A stretch of 45,865 nt of DNA, taken from IMG/VR virus record IMGVR_UViG_3300021365_000031, positions 1 to 45,865 of that record; one strand, given 5' to 3'. The stretch is from a virus. Shown in pieces: positions 24,565-33,665 of the stretch. The translations under genes and the position numbers were made by a program. The notes beneath the pieces were generated by a model. It saw only the letters and a list, made by a program, of their open reading frames with translations. It did not search any database and was not told the origin of the DNA. The first letter of the stretch is position 1. The number at the start of each line of letters is the position of its first letter.

Positions 24565-26318
24565 TTTGCTTTGAATTCCTTGTAAAGTTCCATCAAGTGA
24601 CTTGCACTTGTTTCTTCTAGTTCTGATTCACCAAGGTTAACGGTGTTATTCTTCATGTGTTGCATTGCAAGTGGATTGTCGCCCATGTTATTTGGGTTCA
24701 CTTGCAACTTAGGACCGTTCAGTCCACCAGCAATACCATTAACCAGTGTGTCTGTGTCTGCTGTTGCTGTATCGTCTGCACCGTTTGCAAATTCTTGCTC
24801 TTCGGTCATTTCATTCTGCATGCCAAAGCTACCAAGACCTGCTAGTTTAAGCAGCGAGCCTAATTTCATTGCATCTTCATCGGTTGCGTTAACTGTTAGG
24901 CTTGGGCCGCTTTGGTCATTCATACTAATATTGATATTCATGCCTTCCATTAGCTTGCCTGCTGCACGAACAATTTCATTTGACTCATACACACTTGCAT
25001 TTTTGTACAGTGATTTGCCGCTGCCGCTTGCATCAGTTGCCATTGCACCACTTACTGTGGTTTCTGACACTGCATCCTCAGGCATGTTTTTAGCATCAGT
25101 AGCTTCTAATTCATCATGTGCAAAAGTTTCTTCTGAGCCGTCTGCAAACTTAACAGTACACTTGTCGCCTTCAACTTTAACACATCTACCTGGTGCTTGT
25201 CCTGGGCCTTCTTCTTTTGGAAGTACTGTGTCGCCTACTTTAAAACCTTCAGTCATTGCGTATTCTTCAAGTGACTCATTTTTCTTTTTGTCTTTGGCAG
25301 CTTTTTTCATATCTTCTTTTTTGTCGCCGTCGCCGTCGATGTCTGCAAAGTCTGGCTTGGCTGCTTCGTTTGCAACTGCCATATCCATGTCGCCATCGTT
25401 GTCAACATCAACCATAATCCAGTTGTCACCTTTTGGATCCATACTGTCACATTCACAATCTGTAGTTGGTCGACCAAGCATGTCACCACACTGTTCGCAT
25501 TTGAGTGTTTTCATACCCATGTGACCTTCGTCCATCTCAGCTTCAGATACTTTGTACTTCTTGCCGTCAACTTCAAAATCATCTTTGCCATCTTTTTTGG
25601 CTTGCATCATAGCACCTGAGAACGCATTGCCTTCTTCGACATCATCCTCATCAAGTGGATCTTCAGACATAATTCTTTGAGCAGCATCTTCTGGCGTTTC
25701 ACTTACTGCTTCTTCGATCTCAGCTAGCGGAACACCTGCTAGTTCTGCAAGACGACTCATCATGGCGTCTTTAAGCTCTGTTCTAATTGTGCTTGCTGTT
25801 TCTTCAACTTCTTTAAGTTTAGCAAGTTTGTCCATACTCAATGCTGTATCTGCAAAGATACCTTCATCTTCGTGCATTCCATCTTTGTCATGCTTTTCAT
25901 CATACTCGATATCTTTGGTTACGTCTTTGCCATCTTTACCAGCATGATCTTTGCCATCATACTTTGCATCACGCTTTACTTCGCGTCCTGCTTTTTCTGC
26001 ACGATCATCTCTTTCAACATCGGACTCTTTTTCAAACATCTTGTTGTCTTTTTTCTTCTCAGGTAACCCATCTGGACTTTGTTTGTCGCTAAACGGCGTA
26101 TAGTTTGCCTGCTTGTTCATTTTGCTTGCATCAACAGCCGCCATGTCATCAAACATTTTGTCCTTCTTAGCATCCCTTGGCAGACCAGTTTCATAGTCTT
26201 TGTCGCTTTTACCAAATGGCTTGTAATTTGCTTGCTTGTTCATTTTGCTTGCATCAACAGCCGCATTGTCTTCCATTACTGAATTAAGTTTTTCTAATAC
26301 TTTATAAATGTTGTCCAT
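24561..26318 (-). CDS. Large acidic scaffold-like protein with repeats
   Basis: A 585-aa, very acidic and Lys-rich, mostly low-complexity protein. It starts with two copies of a 41-residue repeat containing AAVDASKMNKQANY (about 19-100). It also has two EF-like acidic loops (DVDNDGDMDMA, DIDGDGDKKED), a paired-cysteine segment (CEQCGDM...CECDSM) and a KOW-like segment (FKVGDTVLPKEE...CTVKFADGS) around 365-410. No enzymatic motif. It lies upstream of the head-protein genes. A scaffolding or internal head role is inferred from charge, repeats and location. A 293-aa reading frame on the opposite strand is a shadow of this gene. Confidence 0.7.
   Translation of the reverse strand: MDNIYKVLEKLNSVMEDNAAVDASKMNKQANYKPFGKSDKDYETGLPRDAKKDKMFDDMAAVDASKMNKQANYTPFSDKQSPDGLPEKKKDNKMFEKESDVERDDRAEKAGREVKRDAKYDGKDHAGKDGKDVTKDIEYDEKHDKDGMHEDEGIFADTALSMDKLAKLKEVEETASTIRTELKDAMMSRLAELAGVPLAEIEEAVSETPEDAAQRIMSEDPLDEDDVEEGNAFSGAMMQAKKDGKDDFEVDGKKYKVSEAEMDEGHMGMKTLKCEQCGDMLGRPTTDCECDSMDPKGDNWIMVDVDNDGDMDMAVANEAAKPDFADIDGDGDKKEDMKKAAKDKKKNESLEEYAMTEGFKVGDTVLPKEEGPGQAPGRCVKVEGDKCTVKFADGSEETFAHDELEATDAKNMPEDAVSETTVSGAMATDASGSGKSLYKNASVYESNEIVRAAGKLMEGMNINISMNDQSGPSLTVNATDEDAMKLGSLLKLAGLGSFGMQNEMTEEQEFANGADDTATADTDTLVNGIAGGLNGPKLQVNPNNMGDNPLAMQHMKNNTVNLGESELEETSASHLMELYKEFKAK
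26111..26264 (-). repeat. 31-bp direct repeat in the 585-aa gene
   Basis: Two identical 31-bp copies (26111-26141 and 26234-26264), 123 bp apart (41 codons), encode the shared AVDASKMNKQ segment. Exact identity at third positions suggests a recent duplication or ongoing recombination. Confidence 0.85.
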
Positions 26319-26330
26319 GTTTCCGTTCCT

Positions 26331-26990
26331 TTAACTGTTCTTGCCTGGAGGGCCGTTTTTGCGATTCTCTGGCGCTGAATCACCAGCGGAACTGGTAACC
26401 TTTGGAATCTTGTTAGTACCCATAATTGGGCTATCTGTACTATTAGGGTAATCTGTTGTGTATAGCGGGCCTGATGGGAAAATATCTGGATCGGCACCGC
26501 CTGCAATTGTAAAATCACTGCTATATTCATTGCCAACTACTTTGCGCTTATAGGGATCTGCGCCGTAATATTCGCTGGCTTCTTGTGATTCGCTACTGTT
26601 TGGCTCATAATCTGAACCTAAAAGTGGATCTGCTTGTGCTTCGTATTTTGCACGTTCTTCATCAATGCTATCAGCATATTGTGTATCCTGTACGCACATT
26701 CTATTTGGATCTATGCCTAACAATCGCGCAATCTGTATCATCTGCGGCGGAGTTGTTGGATAGTTAAAAGTCACGTCAATGATTGACATACTTTCGTTTT
26801 CAACACCTGGAAAATCCGGAAGTGTTTTCTGGATTGGTGTTTTCTTTGGTTCTGACATTTTAATAACATCAAACTGCTGGAGTTTTGCTTCTAGCTCGTT
26901 GACCTGTTCGGCAGTTATATCGCCACAGATTTTGATTCGATAATCAAATGTTTGGCGTGTCTCTGTCAAGTATTGTGCGAATGATTTCAT
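26331..26990 (-). CDS. Probable internal head protein with capsid-targeting N terminus
   Basis: A 219-aa protein from the ATG giving MKSFAQYLTET, strikingly like the T4 internal-protein leader MKTYQEFIAE; a longer frame from 27038 would pass through the promoter. Residues 20-95 form a compact alpha/beta domain (FDYRIKICGDIT, SMSIIDVTFNYP), and the rest is a Pro/Ser/Asp-rich tail. I recall similar proteins in marine T4-like phages but no function. Late promoter at 27010-27018, GAGGG ribosome site. Probably packaged in the head. Confidence 0.7.
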   Translation of the reverse strand: MKSFAQYLTETRQTFDYRIKICGDITAEQVNELEAKLQQFDVIKMSEPKKTPIQKTLPDFPGVENESMSIIDVTFNYPTTPPQMIQIARLLGIDPNRMCVQDTQYADSIDEERAKYEAQADPLLGSDYEPNSSESQEASEYYGADPYKRKVVGNEYSSDFTIAGGADPDIFPSGPLYTTDYPNSTDSPIMGTNKIPKVTSSAGDSAPENRKNGPPGKNS

Positions 26991-27009
26991 CTTATTTTCC
27001 CTCTGTGCA

Positions 27010-27018
27010 GTATTTAGC
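27010..27018 (-). promoter_or_regulatory. Late promoter with leader
   Basis: GCTAAATAC on the minus strand, followed by a leader of about 15-20 nt with GAGGGAAAATAAG before the ATG at 26990. Confidence 0.6.
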
Positions 27019-27027
27019 AAAATCTGT

Positions 27028-27534
27028 CTACTTTTCATCTTTGTCTTTGTTTAACAGTCGATCTAAAAGTGCGTTTCTATCAAGCACAACACCGGTTCCT
27101 GTAGCAATTTCATTGTCGCTGTTGGCTGCTTGACGAGCATCCAGTGTGGCTTTTTTTAGTTGTAGATCAACCATCTTGAGCTTTTTGTTTAGTTTAGCAG
27201 TTTTGGCAGTAATAGCATGCCCAAGCATTGTACTTGCAACCCCAAAGATATCGCTTGCCCAGCGACTGTCAACATTCATTCCTAAATCCATTAAGTCATC
27301 AAAGCTCTTGCTTGCTTTGACAGCAAGATCATCCATTTCTTGATCGCTTGCTTCGAGCCCGCGGACCTGTGGCAATGCTGCTTGAACCTTGTCAAGCTCA
27401 CTGAGTGCATTTTGCATTACAGGATTGTTTTCAGGTGTAGGCTCAGGAACATTGTCTGGCGTCACTTCGTTTGCCAGGCCATCATCCACCGAATCTGTTG
27501 GTAATTCAAATAGTTCTTCTAGTTTTCGCGTCAT
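27028..27534 (-). CDS. Possible small terminase subunit gp16
   Basis: A 168-aa, mainly helical protein. The central region (EMDDLAVKASKSFDDLMDLG, then a helix ending KLKMVDLQLKKATLDA) resembles the oligomerising core of T4-type gp16, and the length matches T4 gp16 (164 aa). gp16 would bind DNA ends and stimulate gp17. The separation from gp17 by eight genes is unusual. Alternatively it is a conserved tail or head assembly protein. Its late promoter predicts a leaderless transcript. Confidence 0.55.
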   Translation of the reverse strand: MTRKLEELFELPTDSVDDGLANEVTPDNVPEPTPENNPVMQNALSELDKVQAALPQVRGLEASDQEMDDLAVKASKSFDDLMDLGMNVDSRWASDIFGVASTMLGHAITAKTAKLNKKLKMVDLQLKKATLDARQAANSDNEIATGTGVVLDRNALLDRLLNKDKDEK

Positions 27535-27539
27535 ACGAA

Positions 27540-27545
27540 TATTTA
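27540..27545 (-). promoter_or_regulatory. Late promoter predicting a leaderless mRNA
   Basis: GGTAAATA on the minus strand lies exactly 5 nt (TTCGT) before the ATG at 27534, with no ribosome site. The box is inside the last codons of the gp4 gene. Confidence 0.6.
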
Positions 27546-27983
27546 CCGGCGTTTGCCGCCTTGGCGGAAGATATCGTCTTCGGTAATTACTCTAAATTTC
27601 AAGCCATTTCTTGCACACCACTTGGTAGCAGCATCCCACTTGGCATAGTTAACTGCAACAATTGCTTTGTCTCTGTTAGACGCTTTGCTTTCCAGTATGC
27701 TTTGTTTCTTGGGCTTGATTTCAATTAGCTCAGTGATAACTTGATTGTGCCGATTCTTATACTGTATGAGAAAGTCTGGGATGTATCGTGTTGGCTTACC
27801 AGTAAGTGGATTACGATAAGGAATAACAAGACTTTCACTTGCCCAACTCACAATGTTATCGTTGCTGTCACAAAAGCGCATAAAAGCCAATTCCCATCCA
27901 CTGCGATATTTGGGTGCTTTTTTGCCTGCATACTTTGCTTGATTTAAAACTGTGTAGTAACCTTGCTGATAGTTATTAGCCAT
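27543..27983 (-). CDS. 4: Head completion protein gp4
   Basis: A 146-aa protein with YRSGWELAFMRFCD, IPYRNPLTGKPTRYIPDFLI and ELIEIKPKKQ. This is the restriction-endonuclease-like pattern (Glu, Pro-Asp, Glu-x-Lys) of T4 gp4-type head completion proteins, TnsA-like in fold. In T4 gp4 is needed to finish DNA-filled heads before tail joining. Length agrees with T4 gp4 (150 aa). AGGTGA precedes the ATG. Confidence 0.88.
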   Translation of the reverse strand: MANNYQQGYYTVLNQAKYAGKKAPKYRSGWELAFMRFCDSNDNIVSWASESLVIPYRNPLTGKPTRYIPDFLIQYKNRHNQVITELIEIKPKKQSILESKASNRDKAIVAVNYAKWDAATKWCARNGLKFRVITEDDIFRQGGKRR

Positions 27984-27990
27984 GGGTCAC

Positions 27991-28350
27991 CTATATAAAG
28001 ACGTTGCGGGCTGCGAATTGATTTGGAGTTGCTGTGGTCTTGATTCCTAGCAGTGTGCTATTGCTGCGTAGGTTGTTTAGGTAATACGCAAGGGTTGCTG
28101 TAATTTGCACTTGGTTTTGATTGCTTAGTTCATTTAGCAACGTTTCAACAGGTATACCTGAGTCTTCACTGATAGTAAAAACTGTAAGTGTAAAGTTTTT
28201 AGCAGCCAGTGTTTCAGCAAAGATACTATTAAAGAAACTTAGTACGTTATCATACACGTTTGAATCAATAATCAGTTCACGATTGTAAAACTCATCAAAC
28301 ACTCTAACAGTAGGATCAGTGTTAGGATTGGTGTAGTTCACTGTTGACAT
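27991..28350 (-). CDS. Conserved tail/neck-type structural protein
   Basis: A 119-aa protein with RVFDEFYNRELIIDSNVYD, a central VLSFFNSIFAE helix and YYLNNLRSNSTLLGI near the C terminus. I recall this pattern from conserved proteins encoded near baseplate and head completion genes of cyanophages, without an assigned role. It lies between the gp19-family gene and gp4. No enzymatic motif or membrane segment. Confidence 0.7.
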   Translation of the reverse strand: MSTVNYTNPNTDPTVRVFDEFYNRELIIDSNVYDNVLSFFNSIFAETLAAKNFTLTVFTISEDSGIPVETLLNELSNQNQVQITATLAYYLNNLRSNSTLLGIKTTATPNQFAARNVFI

Positions 28351-28352
28351 TG

Positions 28353-29549
28353 TTATTGTACCTTTGTTTGGCTAGGAACTGTAACAGGGCCGCTGCTTAC
28401 TGTAGCTGTTGCTGATTTTGGTGTTGCCGGAGCGTTTACGCCAACTGTTTGTTGCGTAGGCTGTTTTGGAAATAGCACACCTTTTGCTGCACCAGGTAAA
28501 TCTTGTCTGATAGTGCTTCGCAGTGCATCTCTTGTTTCTGTTCTTAAAATTGATTGCAAATCTCTTCCTTTAAACGTTTCAAATGCAGAACCACCTTTTT
28601 GTATTGCACCAACTACGCCGGCTAAATTGCCAGCACTTAAATCAGTTACAATGCCTGCGGCGGCATCTATCAAGCCGCCATTACCAAATATAGTGCCTGC
28701 ACTGCCTGGTCTTGACAACGGCGACTTCACTGTGTCATAACTGCCAGGATTAGCAAAGCTAGGTATGCCGCCATCTGGTTTCGATCCTGTTAACGCACCG
28801 TTATAATACTTAACTGTTTCATAATCAAAGGTAAAAGTATTTTGCATGATACCAGCACCTTCTGTGTAGTTGTAAGTATCATGTTCGAATGAACTGATAA
28901 TAGGATTGATCAGTGTGTATGCTGCCCATTTGTGATCATCAAATCCAAAAATTGTAATGTCACGGAAAAATGCTGGTTTGCCTGCCCTGGCGCCGTCTGT
29001 ATAACTTTCGCCAATATAACCCCAATCATTGATTTCTCTATCTTGCGTATAGATATCTCTGTAGTTATAAGGATATGCAGCGCCTGGATTAACACCTTGA
29101 GCATTTTGTCCTAAACTGCCATTGGTTACTGCCGCGTCCCAATACTTTTGACTAGCATCTTTGTAGTAATACGCATAGTAGTTGTACCACATTGCTCTTG
29201 ATTGATCACTGGCATCATCATGCATAATACAAGTAATGGGATCATATTCAATTTGTGTTTGTACTTTGCGTTTTCTGTTATACTGATTCATAGTATCAAC
29301 ACTGAACTTGTAACTAGGAAGTTTAACTTCTTTTACAAGCAAACTTAGATTGTCTAAGTCTTGTGTTTGAAATACATTACGCAATTGTGGAATTTGTTGT
29401 ACATTTAGATTGAATACAACATGGAAGAGAAATTTCCTACGCGGAGCAAGCGCACCGTTGTTACTACGGAACGTCTTGCTAGCATGCGTATAGTCTTTTA
29501 AGAAATCGCTGCCAAAAAATCCTTTAAGAAAGTCTTCACCAAAGGCCAT
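28353..29549 (-). CDS. gp19-family tail protein (tube-like, possible initiator)
   Basis: A 398-aa protein. RRKFLFHVVFNLNVQQIP, VKEVKLPSYKFSVDTMNQYN and EYDPITCIMHDDASD match the fold pattern of the T4 gp19 tail-tube family, but it is about twice the length of a tube subunit, with an extended C-terminal Gly/Ala/Thr-rich tail (280-398). This fits a baseplate tail-tube initiator or cap (gp54/gp48 type). It directly follows gp19. Which T4 counterpart it is cannot be settled by eye. Confidence 0.7.
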   Translation of the reverse strand: MAFGEDFLKGFFGSDFLKDYTHASKTFRSNNGALAPRRKFLFHVVFNLNVQQIPQLRNVFQTQDLDNLSLLVKEVKLPSYKFSVDTMNQYNRKRKVQTQIEYDPITCIMHDDASDQSRAMWYNYYAYYYKDASQKYWDAAVTNGSLGQNAQGVNPGAAYPYNYRDIYTQDREINDWGYIGESYTDGARAGKPAFFRDITIFGFDDHKWAAYTLINPIISSFEHDTYNYTEGAGIMQNTFTFDYETVKYYNGALTGSKPDGGIPSFANPGSYDTVKSPLSRPGSAGTIFGNGGLIDAAAGIVTDLSAGNLAGVVGAIQKGGSAFETFKGRDLQSILRTETRDALRSTIRQDLPGAAKGVLFPKQPTQQTVGVNAPATPKSATATVSSGPVTVPSQTKVQ

Positions 29550-29562
29550 AAGTTACTCCTTA

Positions 29563-30180
29563 TTAGCCAGTTACGACGTCGCCTAATGTTCTTCCTACTG
29601 TAGAGCCAATGCCTGTACCAAGTGGTGTTTGAACAGCATTATCATAGCGAACTGATATTTCAATAGTTGCTGGATCATTTGAACCATAATCAAGATCACC
29701 ATAGTTAGCACTTACCAAGAAGCAACCATATAGTTCCCAAGTTTCAAGTACAACTGGTGCGCTTGTGCCGTTGCCACCGTCAAGTACTTCACAACGTGTA
29801 GTGAACTTGTAATCAATACCAGAACTAGCTGAAGCCTGCTCCATGGTATCCATTTGCTTTTGTAATTGCTCTCCAATCAGTCTACTAACGTGTCCGCCGG
29901 CGTCATCTCTAAATGTTGCTGATACAGCATCCCATGTTTGACGTCCTGCTAGATACATACGACTGTTGTAGATTGGAATTTCGATCTCTTCAAAGTTAAT
30001 CGTTGGACGATTAAATGTCATTACCTGTTTGGTAAGCTCTGTTCTAGGTGTAGTTACACCAAGGTTTTCAAATACCACACGGTAGCGGTATTTTAGTTTT
30101 GGCATTAACAGACCTTGGGTCGGACTTGATTGGTCACTGGCCAAAGGCACTGTCATTCTTGTTAGCGATGATACGGCCAT
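29563..30180 (-). CDS. 19: Tail tube protein gp19
   Basis: A 205-aa protein with KYRYRVVFENLGV, MTFNRPTINFEEIEIPIYNSRMYLAG and a C-terminal NDPATIEISVRYDNA, the pattern of T4-type tail tube subunits, which stack as hexamers inside the sheath. Length is slightly above T4 gp19 (163 aa), with extra Gly/Thr-rich residues at the C terminus. It has its own late promoter (30203-30212) and AGGAG ribosome site, between it and the gp18 terminator, allowing high independent expression. Confidence 0.92.
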   Translation of the reverse strand: MAVSSLTRMTVPLASDQSSPTQGLLMPKLKYRYRVVFENLGVTTPRTELTKQVMTFNRPTINFEEIEIPIYNSRMYLAGRQTWDAVSATFRDDAGGHVSRLIGEQLQKQMDTMEQASASSGIDYKFTTRCEVLDGGNGTSAPVVLETWELYGCFLVSANYGDLDYGSNDPATIEISVRYDNAVQTPLGTGIGSTVGRTLGDVVTG

Positions 30181-30202
30181 GTTATAATTCTCCTATTACA
30201 AT

Positions 30203-30212
30203 ATTATTTATC
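30203..30212 (-). promoter_or_regulatory. Late promoter for gp19
   Basis: GATAAATAAT on the minus strand, followed by a short leader with AATAGGAGAATTATAAC before the ATG. It lies directly downstream of the gp18 terminator. Confidence 0.7.
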
Positions 30213-30221
30213 TAAATTTGG

Positions 30222-30251
30222 CCACAAAAAAATGAGGCCTAAACCTCATTT
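30222..30251 (-). terminator. Rho-independent terminator after gp18
   Basis: Minus strand: AAATGAGG-TTTAGG-CCTCATTT, an 8-bp stem (30230-30237 with 30244-30251), followed by TTTTT and GTGGCCAAA. Together with the gp19 promoter it isolates the sheath transcript. Confidence 0.85.
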
Positions 30252-30269
30252 CTCTGTATTTAAAGTATG

Positions 30270-33200
30270 TTAAACTGCGGCTGAGCTTGCTACATTACCA
30301 GCAGCAATTTCGCCTGTGTTCTTGATTCTAACTGGAATGTAGATGAACTCAACAGCTTTGACTGGCTCAATAGCAACGTCAACGTACAGTTCGTTTCTAT
30401 CAATTCTAGCCGGTGTGTTGTTTGATTCATCACAAACTACCAAGTAGTCATAAAGTCCGCGCTTGGCTACCAGATCAATCATCAAGCTCTCGATGCTGTT
30501 CTTGATTTCATCGCGTGTTGTTTGATCGTTTGGCTCAAACACAAAGTTCTTACCAATAACTTCAAGTCTGCCTCGAATGAATGCAACAAGTCTTGCAACG
30601 TTGATTCTATCCAGTGAGCTCTGTGTGTATGTTGTCTTGTTACCATAGTTGAGAATGCCGCTACCCGGAATGAATGTAATTGGGTTGATGCTGTTCTCAT
30701 ACAGTGTATCACGTAGACCTTGGCGGATTGCTGTTTGAACAAATTCGCCTGATTGTGCATCCACATAACCTAACTGACTTGCGTTGTCAACCGTTCCGCG
30801 GCGTGTACCTGCTGGTGCCAACCATGGATAAGCAACATCATCTGAACGTACAATTGTTCTCAATATCATATGTGATGGTGGAGCAACCACTGTAGCACCA
30901 CTTAGATCAGTTGTTTGACAACTTGGATAGAACACACCAAAGTATGGATCTGCTGTTGTTAAGCCGTCGCCGTTTGCGTTAGTTGCCCAGTTAGTAACGT
31001 CTGTGCCATTGTCTGCTAAACGCATTGGAGTATCACCAATAACAAACGCTGTATTGTTACGCTCGTTGTTCAGTGCTACCATGTTGTTTGCAAGTTCTTC
31101 GTAGTTTGGACATGCAATCAAGTTGTATATCTTCTGCTCTTCACGTAATTCCTGTGTGCCATCGATACTGGATTTCAATGCTGCAACAACAATTGATCTT
31201 ACAGCTTTGCGTCCTGCATACATAGCACCGTTGCTTTGTACTCCACTTGCTGTTACCCATGCATCTGTCACTGTAGGCAATGCACCATATGTAGAGAATG
31301 GGAAGTCTGTGGCGTTAAAGTAGTTTGTTTGGAAACTCTTTACGTTAAAGCCTGAACGTCTCATGTTCCAAACCAATGTACCTTCCGGATAAAGTGTAGG
31401 ATCCGGCTTGTCTAAGTCAACATAATCGCTAGTTAGCAAACTAACAATAGTTGGAATGTCGTCTGTGATTGGATCAGTTGTTCCGTTACCGGCCCAACGT
31501 ACATCAGCAAACAGTATACCATTTTGTGTTGTTTGATCTGAATTGTCAATTAACACCCATTGATCCACTGAATCAACACTCTGCCATCTGTAAAGTACAG
31601 GATAGTTGTCTAAGTCTGCTGTGCTTAACCAAAGATCGCCATACACCAATGCACTCTTAGCAGCGTCGTTCTGTGTTGTTGGGTTAGATGCGCTAACAAT
31701 TGGTCCTGTGGCATTTGTAGTGGTAAGATTAAATCCTCTAATGTCTGAAGTGACATTTTGGTAACCTTTCCATGTACCACCACTTTGTATCATGATATCC
31801 GCTTGATCGGTTGAACTGTAATACCAGTATGTACCGTCTGCTGGATCAATGCTAGGTGCTGTTGCATTTGCAGTGTAAACTGGTGTTGACCCAAATCCAA
31901 GTGGTATCCAGTTACTCAGGATCACATCGCTGTCATTGCCAGATCGTACTTGACCAGTTGCAACTGAAGTTGTAATACCAGCATCAGTGACTGGCGTGCC
32001 AGTTGTGTTTTTCAGTACAATAGTACCGCCTAGTGTGTGTTCAATTTGCACTGCACCAGATGATAGTACTCTTGCTGTGGTGTTGGCAACATTTGCTGCA
32101 GTAAATGCTGCAACAAAGTCTGCGGCAGTAGTTCCACCTAGTGTTGCTGTAACTGCTGTTGTTAACACTGTGCTGTTCTTTGCACTTGCTTGAATTGTGT
32201 ATTGATCTGAACCAGTAAATGTTGGAGTAAATGTTGCACCTGTTACCAATGTTGCACCAGTTGAGTATCTTTCAAATAGTTTGTAGGTATAAGTGTCGTT
32301 GCCGCTCACATCATTTTGTGCATAAAGTGCGCCGGTAGCAATGTTAGTTCCGCCGCCTGCTGGATCAAGATTTTTCAATGCTGTTTGATCGTTTGCATAA
32401 ACTGGTACGTTCTGTGTTACAAAAGTATCAGTTGTTGCATCATATTCTCTAACAACCAAGTTTGCACCTGAGTTTACATTGTTTGTCTTGGCCCACACAC
32501 TACCTGTTGGATGAGGCTCTGTGCCTGTTGCAGCCCAACTTGGGTTAGTATAGCTAGGTGACATCTGCAATACTGGAGCAAAATAAGGCTTGGTTGCACT
32601 TGCTGTAATTCCTAGCTCAGTGAGCAGTGTAGCATTGTTACCATTCTCAATCATCAAAATACCGTTACCGTTATCAGTTGATCCGTCGTTTGTACCAGCA
32701 CTGTCAACAAAGATGTTTAACTTACCATTAGAAACAGTAGCAACTACACCTGCGATAGAGGCACTATTAATATCGGAAGCCATAGCTGTTATTGTTGTTC
32801 CTGCCAAGGTCACTGTAACGTCGTTTAATAAGATACTGTTACCGTTAGTCAATGTTGGGTTACTAACTGTACTAATCACTGTTGGCCATGAATTTTTCCA
32901 TTCGTCACTGCCTACTAGTACCCAAGTGTTAGCTGTAACACTGGCTGCTGTATTTCCTGGTGACTTATAGTATACTGGGTTGTTTATGTTGGTTGTTACA
33001 ACTGCGTAATCACCAATGCTGCCAATTGACGTCTTAGGCACGCCGCCGTCAAGGTCGCTAGTGTTAGTGATGACAATAGGTGTTTTAGCTGTAAATGTTT
33101 CGGTTGTAGCACTCCACTCAAATGTGCCCCAAGCTGTTGTACCAGTGTCTAACCAGTATGTTCCATTAGCCGGATCGCCAGTTGGACGAGTCAATGATGC

Positions 33201-33560
33201 TGTTAGCTCACTGAGGTCGATATCAGCTCTTTGAACGTATGCTCTGTTGCTAATACCCAATACTGAGTATGCTGCAAGCAATCCGTATTCGTTAAGCTCG
33301 TAACCGTTAATGCTTGTACCAGCACTGGTGCTGTAGAAGAACGGTGTACCAAATGTTGCTGCTAAGTCTCTCTGTGATGTAATCAAGTAAGGCTTGTTTG
33401 CATTGGCTGCTGTTGTACCGGCTGCAACGCCGACACCTGCTCCACTTACCTTGTTTTGCGCTGTTGCAACAAGTATAAACGGAACTGAATTAGTTGGGGC
33501 TGGAAGATAGTTACTTTCGTCGATGATGGTAACTTCTACGCCTGGGGATGTTAGTGCCAT
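30270..33560 (-). CDS. 18: Contractile tail sheath protein gp18
   Basis: A 1096-aa sheath subunit. The N terminus (MALTSPGVEVTIIDESNY) and the C-terminal 380 residues (including GMLNYGNKTT-like GSGILNYGNKTTYTQSSLDR and PVKAVEFIYIPVRIKNTGEI) are the conserved sheath core that contracts on infection. Residues about 120-700 are a long Thr/Ser/Asn-rich insertion with several YWLDTGTTAWGTFEW-like units, making it far longer than T4 gp18 (659 aa). The insertion should project outward as decoration. AGGAAG ribosome site and late promoter at 33594. Confidence 0.93.
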   Translation of the reverse strand: MALTSPGVEVTIIDESNYLPAPTNSVPFILVATAQNKVSGAGVGVAAGTTAANANKPYLITSQRDLAATFGTPFFYSTSAGTSINGYELNEYGLLAAYSVLGISNRAYVQRADIDLSELTASLTRPTGDPANGTYWLDTGTTAWGTFEWSATTETFTAKTPIVITNTSDLDGGVPKTSIGSIGDYAVVTTNINNPVYYKSPGNTAASVTANTWVLVGSDEWKNSWPTVISTVSNPTLTNGNSILLNDVTVTLAGTTITAMASDINSASIAGVVATVSNGKLNIFVDSAGTNDGSTDNGNGILMIENGNNATLLTELGITASATKPYFAPVLQMSPSYTNPSWAATGTEPHPTGSVWAKTNNVNSGANLVVREYDATTDTFVTQNVPVYANDQTALKNLDPAGGGTNIATGALYAQNDVSGNDTYTYKLFERYSTGATLVTGATFTPTFTGSDQYTIQASAKNSTVLTTAVTATLGGTTAADFVAAFTAANVANTTARVLSSGAVQIEHTLGGTIVLKNTTGTPVTDAGITTSVATGQVRSGNDSDVILSNWIPLGFGSTPVYTANATAPSIDPADGTYWYYSSTDQADIMIQSGGTWKGYQNVTSDIRGFNLTTTNATGPIVSASNPTTQNDAAKSALVYGDLWLSTADLDNYPVLYRWQSVDSVDQWVLIDNSDQTTQNGILFADVRWAGNGTTDPITDDIPTIVSLLTSDYVDLDKPDPTLYPEGTLVWNMRRSGFNVKSFQTNYFNATDFPFSTYGALPTVTDAWVTASGVQSNGAMYAGRKAVRSIVVAALKSSIDGTQELREEQKIYNLIACPNYEELANNMVALNNERNNTAFVIGDTPMRLADNGTDVTNWATNANGDGLTTADPYFGVFYPSCQTTDLSGATVVAPPSHMILRTIVRSDDVAYPWLAPAGTRRGTVDNASQLGYVDAQSGEFVQTAIRQGLRDTLYENSINPITFIPGSGILNYGNKTTYTQSSLDRINVARLVAFIRGRLEVIGKNFVFEPNDQTTRDEIKNSIESLMIDLVAKRGLYDYLVVCDESNNTPARIDRNELYVDVAIEPVKAVEFIYIPVRIKNTGEIAAGNVASSAAV

Positions 33561-33593
33561 GTTTTTCTTCCTTTATGTAAAGTATTCTCTAAT

Positions 33594-33603
33594 GATATTT
33601 ATT
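33594..33603 (-). promoter_or_regulatory. Late promoter for gp18
   Basis: AATAAATATC on the minus strand, followed by a leader of about 30 nt with AAAGGAAG before the sheath ATG. Confidence 0.65.
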
Positions 33604-33654
33604 TAAATCTACTAAAACCGCTGGTTAGACCTGCCCTTTGCAAAGGTTTTGAGG

Positions 33655-33660
33655 TAAATA
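33655..33660 (+). promoter_or_regulatory. Late promoter predicting a leaderless mRNA
   Basis: GGTAAATA lies exactly 5 nt (TCACT) before the ATG at 33666. A GAGG at 33651-33654 is 11 nt from the ATG and would not be included in a transcript starting at the ATG. Confidence 0.6.
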
Positions 33661-33665
33661 TCACT

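Noticed and set aside
24643-25524. 293-aa open frame on the plus strand opposite the 585-aa gene
   Set aside because: Ser/Phe/Pro-rich translation without domain or ribosome site; it mirrors the codon bias of the acidic minus-strand gene.
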